NCBI GenBank assembly: GCA_021234155.1
Contig: JAJEKV010000025.1
Coordinates: forward strand, 5,869,310-5,933,309
DNA: 64,000 bases
Direction: 5' to 3'
Source: Isoetes taiwanensis
Lineage: Eukaryota; Streptophyta; Lycopodiopsida; Isoetales; Isoetaceae
Every line of letters begins with the position of its first letter. Position 1 is the first letter of the stretch. The notes below the pieces were generated by a model that saw only the letters and a list, made by a program, of their open reading frames with translations, did not search any database and was not told the origin of the DNA. The position numbers and the translations under genes were made by a program. Shown here piece by piece: positions 20,210-31,343 of this stretch.

Positions 20210-20675
20210 TGTAACGTTCCTAATCGACATGCCCTTAACCAACTGGGCAAAACCGTCTAGACGTTTATGAGTAGTCACTTCTACCCATTTATGCCGGTGT
20301 CTCGGGAACGCCCCACAGGCACATTCAAGGTTCGAATACTCGAGCGGTCTACCATGGGCCCGTTACAGTCTCTCCCACTAGAACTATGCTCGTCCTCGAG
20401 CATCCAAGACTATACCATGTCTATGTCATACCATGTCACAATGATTACCAAGTCTTTGCAAATTACCCATATAGGCACCCATGGAGACTCGAACTCGAGA
20501 CCTGCTCTGATACCAACTATGACGTTCCTAACCGACATGCCCTTAACCAACTGGGCAAAACCGTCTAGACGTTTATGAGTAGTCGCTTCTACCCATTTAT
20601 GCCGGTGTCTCGGGAACGCCCCACAGGCACATTCAAGGTTCGAATACTCGAGCGGTCTACCATGGGCCCGTTACA
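20210..20675 (-). mobile_element. TRIM element (miniature LTR retrotransposon), 466 bp
   Basis: Two 158-bp direct repeats (20210-20367 and 20518-20675) differ at only a few positions. The outer ends are TGTAACG and CGTTACA, a perfect 7-bp inverted pair. The 5-bp target duplication TTCCA flanks it exactly (20205-20209 and 20676-20680). On the minus strand the primer site TGGTATCAGAGC (20504-20515, pairing with initiator-Met tRNA) sits 2 bp from the upstream LTR. The purine tract GTGGGAGAGAC touches the downstream LTR. The internal part is 150 bp with no coding capacity, so it depends on proteins from other elements. Confidence 0.95.
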
Positions 20676-21029
20676 TTCCATAGGCCGAAATTAACTTTCC
20701 ATATCTAAAATATCTGGCCTTGTATCTTCTCGACGGAATGTTGTACAACCAACTCTGCTCACTTCTCCAGTCTGATAGACGAATCTCTAACTGTATGCCA
20801 TTGGAAAACCTAGACTCTTTGCCTTTACATTTTTTCCATAAAATATTTTCTTAGAAAAACCTTTACCCTTATGGTTTGAACAAATAACTCTTATTCAATG
20901 AATTCTTACCTCCTCTGACCTTTCCTTCTTGTATTTGTATTTCAGTCATGCATTGGTATATACCTTGTCTTGTTGACTGTACTCATGTCATGAACTTTGA
21001 CCTTGAATTAAAAAGAAAATAAAAAAAAA

Positions 21030-21877
21030 ATTCTTATTGTCTCGATGGGATAGACCTATTTGGCAAAAGGTTGCTAGTACTTTGCCATTGGCTGCTCTAG
21101 AGGCTATCGAAGGGTGCATGTGGGTTTCCCACCAGAGTGTTCACGAGCATAGGCTTGTGAACTCTATGTATAGGCTGCTTGTCAATGGTGATATCCTTCC
21201 GCCATCCACTAAGTGGTCCCTTCAGCTCTCACCTCCTAGTTGGAGACGTATGTGGACTTGGGCTTGGGATAAACTACTCCATCCTAAGGTGGCTGTGCTT
21301 TGGTGGCAGACTCACAGATGCCCTCGGGTGAATGTGCTTGTCCACAGATTTGATCCTAGAGTGTCAGCACTCTGCCCACTGTGCAAGCAAAGGGATGAGA
21401 CCATTAAGCATTGTTTTTTTTTTATGTGATCATCTCCAGCCTGTTTGGTCTTGGCTGCTCTCTCTTTTTCATGTGACATTGACAAGTCAGCAAGTGCTTC
21501 TGCCTATTTATTCGGATACTTGGAGTAAGGTGCGGAGTCAAGCATTTCATTTGGCGTCAGGATGGTTGCTGTGGTCTATCTGGAAGCGCAAAAGATTGTG
21601 TATCTTCCAGGGTTTGGATATTCCCCCTGCAGTAGTCCTCCAGGATGCACAAGCTAGAATCGCTAAGGCCTACCATTGTTCATCGCTTGCTCCTGCAAGT
21701 GACAGTTGATATTTGAGTCCTATTTGAGTGTGTTGTCTTATGCATAGGTTGGTGGTTCTATTCAGTGGATCATGATTATCCTCTGAAATTGTATTCCCGC
21801 CTCTGCATTTGTATCTGGCTTTTGGCTTGGTGTTTCAATAAAGTTTGTCGTTCTTCAAAAAATAAAATAAAAAAAAT
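21030..21877 (+). mobile_element. 5'-truncated LINE, C-terminal zinc module only
   Basis: The frame 21037-21429 reads WTWAWDKLLHPKVAVLWWQTH, then RVSALCPLCKQRDETIKHCF, which is the CX2C...H...C reverse-transcriptase-associated zinc module of plant LINE ORF2. A slip in a T run at 21415-21424 shifts the frame, and the protein continues as WLLSIWKRKRLCIFQ-type sequence to about 21709. A short UTR and an impure A tail (21858-21877) follow. It is a different LINE family from the 8-kb element. Confidence 0.8.
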
Positions 21878-23257
21878 GCAACAAGGAATTAATTAGTAAT
21901 ATGCCAACAGAATCCTCCTACAATATTTATATATGTTCAGACAATAGAGACATGGATCTTGAACATATGTGATCAAACTCAAGCTCAAGCCGATACATAT
22001 GGAGATCCACTTTTGGTTACCCTTGCAAATCCTTTTACAAAATTTTGGTCGGGGAAAAAAAATATTGAAAAAGATGAGTTTTTTATGGCCTAGACCATTG
22101 AGCGAAACCCAACCTATAAATGAGGCCAAGCTATAAACTAAGTTTTTTTAGGCGCCAACAAGCTCTCACGCAAGTTTTTTTTAGACGCGTGAGGACAAGA
22201 TTTGGCATAATTACAGTGGGGGTGGGAGAGCACCGGATTATTTAAATAGTTTATTAACCATTGGGAAATGGGTGAGCACTCTTAAATCGGGTGACCCACC
22301 CGGCAGGATAGGCAGCAGATCTGTGGGGTTGAGATCCAACTGCAGACCGACCACCGAATTTACTTCCAATAGAATTACCTGGCCACCAAAGGTAGTGGCT
22401 CTATGAAATTCAGAAACGAGAAAAAACTACTAGGCGGGTAGTTCCAGAAAGACCTGTCACAAATTTACAGTTACACTTTTGCGATAACTTTTTGCTGGAT
22501 CTGCCCTTTTTCTTCTGAGTTGCCCTGCTTTTGAGATAGTCCGGAATCATTTTTTGACCTTAGCATTCCATTCCACGCTTCCACAACTTCTCAGAGCACC
22601 ATCTGTGCATGACTTGGCATTATACATACTTGAGGTTCTAGATAAACGTCTGCAATTACTGAGCCCTCAGTAGTCATTATCTCCACTTGTCTAGTATCAT
22701 CATTATTGCAAAGGTTTTTCCCTTGAAAACCTTTCGAGGCAGGGGTTTTTTAATCCTAGTAGTAATGATTGTACTAGCCCATTGTATGGGTCCCATGACC
22801 TATTGGTCTCCGTGGACGTTAAAAAAACTATTCTATTCTATTCTATTCTATTCGATTCTTCGGCACAAGCTCCATTTTTAGCTCCCCTACCATAGAATCT
22901 GAACTCAAGTAAGGTTGCTTTGAGATATTATCTTAATAAGCAAAATTCACAGAAACAGCTGAAGACTGGAGTCTTTGTAGCAAATTTAAGCCATTGAAGG
23001 TGCAATTCTTGTAGTAGCAGAAGGATAAACTGAAGCCAACAGATGTAACTGGTATTAAGGCTGAGCTTAACCGCTTGCAAATTTGAACACATGGAATGTT
23101 ATAAATTAAGATTTATGTAAACGCAAGACTTTGTTCTCTGTAGAGTTATACGGGCACTTTGGCTACTATAACGATGGCTTTGATTACAATAACCAAGATG
23201 CATACAAATGTCTACGAGTGCAAGGATATTCAGGGTCGGGCACCACCCTAGTTTCTG
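21878..23257. other. Intergenic with a SINE-like 3' end and (TTCTA)n
   Basis: No gene seen. At 22785-22820 there is a phrase CTATTGGTCTCCGTGGACGTTAAA that recurs at 23985-24010 as TTTTGGTCTCCGTGGACGATAAA, so both mark the 3' ends of one dispersed retroposon family. The first is followed by a (TTCTA) microsatellite (22828-22853). Another TTCTA run sits at 41886-41910. Confidence 0.5.
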
Positions 23258-23713
23258 ATGCATAAGCCTACAAAAGGCAACAACAAGTCTCTGTGTCTAT
23301 ATGCAATGTTTGTTTCGTTGGTTCTTGTTTACTCAAGATTGTTGTTGTATAAGAAACACGTTGGTGTTTTGAATGGAGAGGATGTTGCTATTTCAAAGGA
23401 GCAATGGTGGCAGAATTATATGCCACAGCCCAGCAGCACAATAGAATTGGATGTTACATGGGATCTGAGGTAGCAGATGAATCGATTACATGGAGCAATA
23501 TTGGTTTTAGGCTTCTTACCAATAATATCAAAAGAAATGGATGTAGGCATTGCAGAGCGTGAAGCATTTATTCACAAGCAAACTAGTTGTGGGTCTGAAG
23601 CTAAGCTACTAGTCAATATGACCAGCGTGTCAAGCTCAATTGACTATTTGAGGTTCTCTTTGCAGAGGATAGATCTGCAATCTCTTATGGCTTCGTATAG
23701 TTCTAGGGCTTGA
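23258..23713 (+). pseudogene. Unrecognised 151-codon frame with one stop
   Basis: Two consecutive frames share register and are separated by a single TAG at 23471: one contains AMFVSLVLVYSRLLLYKKHVG (membrane-like) and the other NRLHGAILVLGFLP. No family recognised. It may be chance, but one stop in about 450 bp of AT-rich sequence is modestly unusual. It is followed by a 30-bp tandem duplication (23703-23762, CTTGAAGC-GCACCCATGTACT). Confidence 0.2.
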
Positions 23714-23800
23714 AGCTGCACCCATGTACTACCTAGGTCTTGAAGCCGCACCCATGTACTGCCAGAAGCGTTTGACGGTCGCGTTTTGTATTGAAAAAAA

Positions 23801-23965
23801 AAATTGGAAATTTTTGTTTTGGTGTGTTATGGGATTTGTTTTATATTTGATGGTTTATATGTTATTCATGAACTTGCCAATGTTTTTTCAGTTTTTTTTT
23901 TTTTTTTTTTTTAAACAAAAAAAAACAACATCTCCCATAACACACCATAACAAAATTTCCAATTT
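23801..23965. repeat. 35-bp inverted repeat around a T/A tract
   Basis: The arm AAATTGGAAATTTTTGTTTT plus GGTGTGTTATGGGA (23801-23834) is mirrored at 23932-23965 with about two mismatches. The roughly 97-bp loop contains a run of about 22 T. This could be a MITE-like hairpin element. Confidence 0.75.
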
Positions 23966-24029
23966 CTTCATATAAGCTCATATGGGCCTTTTGGTCTCCG
24001 TGGACGATAAAATAAAATTCAGTCCAATC

Positions 24030-24075
24030 TAATTATTACAAGAAATTTATCGCGGCGGCCAAGGCCGCCGCGAAC
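24030..24075 (+). mobile_element. CACTA-like terminus with GC-rich palindrome
   Basis: ATTATTACAAGAAATTTA resembles the CACTACAAGAAA terminal motif of plant CACTA/EnSpm transposons with changes in the first bases. It is followed at once by CGCGGCGGCC-AA-GGCCGCCGCG (24051-24072), a perfect 10-bp inverted repeat of the kind seen just inside CACTA ends. No matching opposite end was found, so this may be a truncated or very old element. Confidence 0.5.
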
Positions 24076-24589
24076 ATTTCTCTTTTTCAAAACTGTGCAG
24101 TTGGACCCCAGTTAACGTCCAACATTCTCTTCTGCAATGGCCAAGTGATTCTAGATTGATGTGAAGCAACTTCGTAAGATCTTACATTCTAACTCTAATT
24201 TAGAAATTACAAAATGGGAGAATATTTACCTTGCATGCAATTAGTGAAGCAGAAGAGAAGCGCTCACAATAGCTCTTCAAGTGCTCTCAATGCGTCGAGA
24301 CAATAAGAAGGCCTTCTATTTAAAAGATGGAGTTTTGTTGGATGATCGACACACATGACTAATCTAGGGCTATATTTATGCCAAGTGCCTATATCACAAC
24401 TCGCATGTAACACACTCACCCCGGTTTTTGGTCCACTGTTGAAAACATCAGTTTTGGTAGGTCTACATGTCCTGTTTTCAAAGAATCCTACATGTGGATT
24501 TGTGAAGGTATGGTTTTGTTCGATAATGGTGTTCTTTTTTCAGTGGACTAAAACATCCACTGTTGTTTTGTAGTTTCTTCTATTGTGAC

Positions 24590-24965
24590 ATGTCATTTTA
24601 TAATACAATCCACTGTAGGAAAGAGTACTTGAATTTCTACATGTCTAATAATTCTATTGTCACATGTCTTTATAGATGTAGGAAAGAATATTTGATTCTC
24701 TACATGTCCTATACTTCCATTCACATGTCTTTATAGTAGTAGGACAGAGTACTTTATTTGCTAAGGCATTGTAGGAAAGAATACATGAATTACGACATGT
24801 GTAATACTTCTATTCTCACATGTCTTTATAGAAGTAGGAAAGAGTACTTGATTCTCTACATGTCCTATCCTTCCATATCACGGGTCTTTATATTGGTAGG
24901 ACAGAGTACTTGATTTGCTACATGTGATGCACGTGCACGTGCACGATCACATGTTCTTATACTAG
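24590..24965. repeat. ~62-bp tandem repeat, about six units
   Basis: The marker GTAGGAAAGAGTAC or GTAGGACAGAGTAC recurs at about 24616, 24677, 24740, 24770, 24834 and 24894, each followed by CTACATGTC and TCACATGTCTTTATAG. Spacing is 61-64 bp except for one half-length unit. It ends in an alternating GCACGTGCACGTGCACG tract. Confidence 0.85.
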
Positions 24966-25029
24966 TATTCCATGTAACACAAGTTACTTCAACTACTTCA
25001 ATTACTTAACACCTATTTTTGCATAACGT

Positions 25030-26555
25030 GGGCACCAACATGCCAAGGTGGCTCTAACATGCCACCTAGGCTCAAACATGCCAAGGTGGCTCCAACATGC
25101 CACCTAGGCTCCAACATGACAAAATGGCTCAAACATGCCACCTAGGCTCCAACGTGCTCAAACATGCCACGCAGGCTCCAACATGCCACCTATGCTCCAA
25201 CTTGCCAAGGTGGCTCAAATATGCCACGTGGGCTCCAACATGCCACCTAGGCTCCAACATTCCTAGGTGGCTCAAACATGCCACATAGGCTCAAACATGC
25301 CATGCAGGCTCACATAGGCTCCAACATGCCAAGGTGGCTCCAACATGCCACCTAGGCTCAAACATGCCAAGGTGGCTCAAACATGCCACCTAGGCTCCCA
25401 ACATGCCACCTAGGCTCAAACATGCCAGGTGGCTCAAACATGCCAAGGTGGGCTCAAACATGCCACCTAGGCTCAAACATGCCAAGGTGGCTCAAACATG
25501 CCACATGGGCTCCACCATGCCACCTAGGCTCCAACATGCCAAGGTGGCTCACAACATGCCACCTAGGCTTAAATATGCCAAGTTGGCTCAAACATGCCAC
25601 CTAGGCTCCAACATGCCACCGTGGCTCTAACATGCCACCTAGGCTCAAACATGCCACGTGGGCTCCAACATGCCACGTGCCAAGGTGGCTCCAACATGCC
25701 ACCTAGGCTCCAACATGCTCAAACATGCCACGCTGGCCTAACATGCCACCTATGCTCCAACTTGCCAAGGTGGCTCAAATATGCCGTGGGCTCCAACATG
25801 CCAAGGTGGCTCAAGCATGCCACACAGGGCTCCAACATGCCACCCTAGGCTCTAACATGGCAAGGTGGCTCAAACATGCCACGCGTGGTCTCCAACATGC
25901 CACCTAGGCTCCAACATGCCAAGGTGGCTCCAACATGCCAAGGTGGCTCAAACATGCCACCTAGGCTCCAACGTGCTCAAACATGCCAAGGTGGCTCAAA
26001 CATGCCACGTGGGCTCCAACATGCCAAGGTGGCTCAAACATGCCACCTAGGCTCAAACATGCCAAGGTGGTTCCCACATGCCAAGGTGGCTCCAACATGC
26101 CACCTAGGCTCAAACATGCCAAGGTGGCTCAAACATGCCACCTAGGTCGCAACATGACAAAATGGCTCAAACATGCCACCCAGGCTCCAACGTGCTCAAA
26201 CATGCCACGCGGGGCCCAACATACCACCTATGCTCCAACTCTGCCAAGGTGGCTCAAATATGCCACGTGGGCTCCAACATGCCACCTAGGCTCCAACATT
26301 CCTAGGTGGCTCAAACATGCCATCTAGGCTCCAACATGCCACCCGTGCTCAAACATGCCAGTGGCTCAAACATGCCAAGGTGGGCTCAAACATGCCACCT
26401 AGGCTCCAACATGCCAAGGTGGCTCAAACATGTCACCTAGGCTCAAACATGCCAAGGTGGCTCCAACATGCCATGCAGGCTCCAACATGCCATCTAGGCT
26501 CCAACATGCCAAGGTGGCTCAGGCATGCCACCTAGTCTCAAGCATGCCACCTAGG
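25030..26555. repeat. Minisatellite array 1 (~19-bp unit)
   Basis: The array is built of two interleaved unit types, CATGCCACCTAGGCTCCAA and CATGCCAAGGTGGCTCAAA. They are 18-20 bp long and number very roughly 75-80. Unit types alternate irregularly, and larger blocks of about 150-200 bp are themselves duplicated. The open frames crossing it translate to repeated MPPRLQHAKVAQTC-like text and are an artefact of a stop-poor unit. Confidence 0.97.
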
Positions 26556-26768
26556 CACCTCAAGTGGTGACATGGCATGCCAAGTAAGCAAGGTCAAGTT
26601 TTGACTAGGCCAAAAAACCAAAGATGTCCATCTTTGGTCTTTTCATTGGGTGATGTTGGCAAATTTTAGGTGACATGGCTAGATGATGGTGACATGGACC
26701 TTGGCCGGGCAGGCACCTCGACGGCGGCCCCTTTCTTGTGAAGGGGAGTCTCCGAAAGGTATATATGC

Positions 26769-28800
26769 TGGTGCATTTTCTCTTGATGCGTGGCGTCATC
26801 TTTGCACATCCTGCCAAGATTTCACCTTTTTTCGAGACCCGGATTTTTATCTGTGCTTTTCTTTGTGTTTATGCTCCGGAAATTCATAATTAATGCATGG
26901 GGCAGGGAAAAATCCTGGTTTTCAGCCAGCTGGCTTGCCAAGTGGCCCCGAGAGTATAGGAAAATCCCCGGTATTTCCGGATGAGTTTTAGACCCTCGAT
27001 TTTTGATTGGGATGGCCGCCGTTGGCCCTGACAAGGTTTAGACCACGTTTTCGATTTTGGGGCATGGATGAGGCCCCGGATTGGCGATCCGACCTCGCCG
27101 CGTCGTCCGGAACGGCGAAATTACCCTAGGGGACAAGTTCCACGGCGAGTTTTCCCATGGGATCAATCACTTACCCTCACTAGGAGGTATTCAACATCCA
27201 CCTCCATGCCAATTGACTACAAGTGTGTAGTAAACGACCTACTTTGGCGTTTCTTGAGAGGGGTGGTCTTCTCGCCACCTAAACTTGGTCCCCTAGGTAA
27301 TGGGGATGTTAGGGTCCATTGGCGGAGCCAGGTTCGGTTCCGGGAGTGGGGGTCCGGCCTCGCCCTCGGCCCCGGCTTGGACTAGCCTGCGAGAACAAGA
27401 TACTTGGGTTCACCCTGAGGCCCTGGTAGAAGATTGAAGTGAGAATAGCAGCACTAGGACTGCTAGGTGGTATACATGTGACCACGGAGAAGCAAAGCTA
27501 GCTCCACTACCTAGTAGGACGTTACCGACCCGGTGGTCTCCGGAAGGGGGTTGGCTCGGAAGCTCGTCTCATGCCTCTGCTTGTGCTTCTATTGCCGGTG
27601 CATTTTCTCTTGCGTGTGCAGCGTCATGCTGCACATCCTGCCAAGATTTCACCTTTTTTCGAGACCCGAATTTTTATCTGTGCTTTTCTTTGTGTTTATG
27701 CTCCGGAAATTCATAATTAATACATGGGGCGGGGAAAAATCATGGTTTTCAGCCAGCTGGCTTGCCAAGTGGCCCCAAGCGTACAGGAAAATCCCCGGTA
27801 TTTCCGGGTGAGCTTTAGACCCTCGATTTTTGATTGGGATGGCCACCGTTGGCCTTGACAGGGTTTAGACCACGTTTTCGATTTTGGGGCATGGAGAGGC
27901 CCCGGATTGGCGATCCGACCTCTCCACATCGTCTGGAACGCCGAAATTACCCTAGAGGACAAGTTCCACTACCAGTTTTCCCAGGGGATCAATCACTTAC
28001 CCCCCACTAGGAGGTATTCAGCATCCACCTCCATGCCAATTGACTACAAGTGTGTAGTAAACGACCTACTTTGGCGTTTCTTGGAGAGGGGGTGGTCTTC
28101 TGCCCACAAAACTTGGTCTCCTAGGTAATGGGGATGTTCCGGGTCCATTGGCAGAGCCAGTTCTCGGTTCTGGAGTGGGGGTCCAGCCCGTCCTCGGCCC
28201 CAGCTTGGACTAGCCTGCGAGAACAAGATACTTGGGGTCACCCTGAGGCCCTGGTAGAAGATTGAAGTGAGAATAGCAGCACTAGGACTGCTAGGTGGTA
28301 TACATGTGACCACAGAGAAGCAAAGCTAGCTCCACCGCCCGATGGGACGCACGACCCGGTGGCCTCCGGGAAGGGGTTGGCTCTAAGCTCGTCTCATGCC
28401 TCGCTTGTGCTTCTATTGCCGGTGCATTTTTCTCTTGCGTGTGCGGCCATGCTGCACATCCCGCCAAGATTTCACCTTTTTCGAGACCCGATTTTTATCG
28501 TGCTTTTCTTTGTGTTTATGATCCGAGGAAATTCATGATTAATGCATGGGGCGGGGAAAAATCATGGTTTTCAGCCAGCTGGCTTGCCAAGTGGCCCCGA
28601 AGTCTGACAGGAAAATCCCCGGTATTTCGGGTGAGCTTTAGACCCTCGATTTTTGATTGGGATGGCCACCGTTATTAGCGGGGGTTTAGACCACGTTTTT
28701 TTATTTTGGGGCATGGAGGAGGCCCCGGATTGGCGATCCGACCTCTCCATGTCATCTGGAATGCCGAAATTACCCTAGGGGACAAGTTCCACGGCCCTCT
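26769..28800 (+). repeat. ~827-bp tandem repeat, about 2.5 units
   Basis: GGTGCATTTTTCTCTTG-type starts recur at 26769, 27597 and 28421. Each is followed by CCAAGATTTCACCTTTTT, CAGCCAGCTGGCTTGCCAAG, GATTTTTGATTGGGATGGCC and GGGGCATGGA. The first two units also share CTGCTAGGTGGTATACATG and AGCAAAGCTAGCTCCAC before the next start. Units differ by small indels, so frames do not persist; it is a satellite-like duplication and not a gene family. Confidence 0.9.
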
Positions 28801-28973
28801 TGATTAGAGGAGCATCCCCAGAATGTAAATCCTACCAAACCCTAGGGGTTTACATCTCGAGCGTCAAGACAGAGACTAACACATCCGAAACTTTGCATGG
28901 AGTTCTCTGTGTATGCTCTGGGGACCATGCCCGGAGATGGGGTCAAATCCCCCTGCGCAGCATGCTTTTCTAG

Positions 28974-29016
28974 ACTCCCCTTCACTGGAAAGGGGCTTGT
29001 GAAGGGGAGTCTCCGA
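28974..29016. repeat. Hairpin AGACTCCCCTTCAC / GTGAAGGGGAGTCT
   Basis: Two perfect 14-bp arms flank a 13-bp spacer. The right arm with its flank (CTTGTGAAGGGGAGTCTCCG) also occurs at 26735-26755, so this part is shared with the left side of the inverted-repeat block. Confidence 0.85.
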
Positions 29017-29066
29017 AAGGTATGCTGCACCGGGAAATTTGGCTCTGTCTCCCAGTGCCATGAGGA

Positions 29067-31200
29067 CATGATGACTAGGACTTTATGCAAGAAATATGAT
29101 AACCTTTGAAATTTTTGGTAGAGGAGTTTGGCAAGGAATAGAATAGAGGGATCTGAAGAACTTAATGCGCTGACATACTTCCCCAACTCGAACCAGGCCA
29201 GGACTTTGCGCAGCTTTCTCACCAGAGGGAGAGAGGCCAGACCCCTGGAGATGGATCTCAGAAAGGTTGTCGAGGAGATGGAGCAGGGGTGGTCTTCTGC
29301 CCACGAAACATGGTCTCCAAGGTAATGTCGATGTTTCGAGTCCGTTGGCAGAGTCAGATCACAGTTCCGGGGTGGGAGAGTTGCCCGTCCGTGGCCAGGG
29401 ACCTTCCAGAGAGGACTTTTGGGTCGAACTGCTTCTGGAAGGTTTTAGGGCTCCGTCTTCTGGCGTCAACGCCCTCCCACTACCTCATGACATTGTGCAA
29501 GATCTTGGTCCAATCTGACTAGGGTATGGCCTCCAAAACGTAAACCCTGTGCCTTGTCAGGTTATTGTAGGGTTTACGTTATGGAGGTCGAGTTTTATCT
29601 GGTTGCACTTGAGACATGGTTGAGAAGCTGCAGATTGAAAACAAGAAGCAATAGAAACCTAATTTAAATATGGTTTGGATTTACCGAGGTGCTTTCCTAC
29701 CAAGGTGCTCCTCCGGGAGGGCAAATGCCAATGCCTCCCTTCCCGGAACCTGGTTTCCCTATCCGACCGTTGAATCCACGCTTCAAGTAACTTGCTTCGA
29801 GCAGGTTCAAAAAAATTCAAGATCTGTCCGGGAGAACATATCAAACCGCAAAGTGTCCGCAAAATCGGCCGCGGTAGAAACCCAAGTGTTTTGTCGTTCG
29901 GGCAATACAAAGGCTCCGGAATGGAGATTTGACTTCGCCATGTCGTCGAAACAACGAAATTACCCTGTACCAAGTTACACCGGTCATTTTTTGCAGCAAA
30001 AGAAAACACGAACCCTCTACATGGCAAGATTCGCACCCCCGCTAAGGCCAATTCACTACTGAACATGTTGGACATGAGCTACTTTGGCGCTTCGGAGGCG
30101 AGGGTGGTCTTCGCCCTAATGAAAACTTGGTCTCCGTGGTAATGTCGATGTTTCAAATCCGTTGGCGAGTCGGATCACAGTTCGGGTGGGAGAGTTGCCC
30201 GCTTAAGGCCGAGGGACCTTCCAGAGAGGACCTTTGGGTCGAATCGCTCGGAAGGTTTTAGGGCTTCTAAGATCTCAAGGCCAACGCCTCCCACTACCTC
30301 ATGACATTGTGCAAGATCCTGGTCCAATCGGGACTAGGGTATGACCTCCAAAACATAAACCCTGTGCCTTGCCAGGTTATTGTAGGGTTTACGTTATAGA
30401 GGTCGGGCTTTGGTCCGTTGCACTTGGGACATGGTCGAGCAGCAAATGCGTTTGAAAACACGTAGGCAAAGAGAACCGCCACAATGGGGTTTGGATTTAA
30501 TCTCCTCCTAGTTTTGCAATTAAAAGTCTAGAGCACCTTATGCAAGAGCAAAATTGTTTGGGATCACTTTCGGGCCCGCCAATAGATCGAAACTCTGTTA
30601 TTTCAGTTCTCATGGCTCCCCATGCATGTTTAGAAATGGTCCACCTAGTTATCAAAGAAGTCGACTACGTTTTGGCCTCCAAAACGTAAACCCCTGTGCG
30701 TTGCTAGGTTATTGTAGGGTTTACGTTATGGAGGTCGAAGTTTTATCCGGATTGCACTTGAGGCATGGTCGAGAAGTTGCAGTTGAAAACAAGAAGCAAT
30801 AGAAACTGACGAAATGGGGTTTGGATTTATCCTCCTCCCAATGTCGCAATTAGAAGTCAAGAACACATTTTGTAGTAGCAAATTTTTACGAAATGATTCG
30901 GGATCGCCAATAGATCCAAAGTCATTATTTAGGTTGCCATGGCTCGCATGCATGTTCAAAAAAGGTACACCAGATCCCAAGTGCAACTGACCACGTTTTG
31001 GCCTCCATAACGTAAACCCTACAATAACCTGGCAAGGCACAGGGTTTGCATTTTGGAGGCCATACCCTAGCCAGATTGGACCAGGATCTTGCACAATGTC
31101 ATGAGGTAGTGGGAGGGCGTTGACGCCAGAAGACGGAGCCCTAAAACCTTCCAGTTCAAAGGTTATCATATTTCTTGCATAGAGTCCTAGTCATCATGTC
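29067..31200. repeat. Nested direct and inverted duplications with a conserved hairpin
   Basis: A module containing GGTGGTCTTC, GGTCTCC-GGTAATGTCGATGTTTC, GGACCTTCCAGAGAGGAC and CCCACTACCTCATGACATTG occurs at 29280-29640 and 30090-30480, and in part at 30670-30800. It is inverted at 30990-31165, and the segment CATGATGACTAGGACT at 29074 is also inverted near 31185. Each module carries a hairpin with arms CCTCCAAAACGTAAACCCT and AGGGTTTACGTTATGGAGG: 29530-29588, 30345-30402, 30676-30734 and 31000-31060. A decayed copy of the module lies at 32625-32800 beyond the second minisatellite. Confidence 0.85.
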
Positions 31201-31343
31201 CATGTCACCACCATCTAGCCATGTCATCCAAAATTTGCCAACATCACCCAATAAAAAGACTAGAGATGGGCATCTTTTCATTTTTGGCCTAGTCAAAACT
31301 TGGCCTTGCTTTCTTGGCATGCCATGTCACCACTTGGAGTGCC

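Larger units (their letters stand above)
26552..31343. mobile_element. 4.8-kb block with ~145-bp inverted terminal repeats
   Basis: The left end (26552-26697) begins CAAGTGGTGACATGGCATGC and includes TTTTGACTAGGCC and GGGTGATGTTGGCAAATTTT. The same text appears inverted at 31197-31343, with identity I estimate at 85-90%. Minisatellite sequence of the same family and the same orientation lies outside both ends. The best reading is an element with terminal inverted repeats that inserted into, or carried, the array; a rearranged satellite is the alternative. No transposase frame was found inside. Confidence 0.6.

Noticed and set aside
20500-20520. tRNA gene, suggested by GGTATCAGAGC and GTTCGA words
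   Set aside because: No cloverleaf can be drawn; the words are the primer-binding site and neighbouring LTR sequence.
20267-20578. 103-codon ORF in the TRIM
   Set aside because: It crosses LTR, primer site and internal region of a non-coding element.
25097-26535. Open frames of 60-114 codons across the minisatellites
   Set aside because: They translate the stop-poor repeat unit in every plus frame and have no composition expected of a protein.
25030-26555. CRISPR-like array of short repeats
   Set aside because: Units abut with no unique spacers, two unit types alternate irregularly, and the host is a plant. This is a minisatellite.
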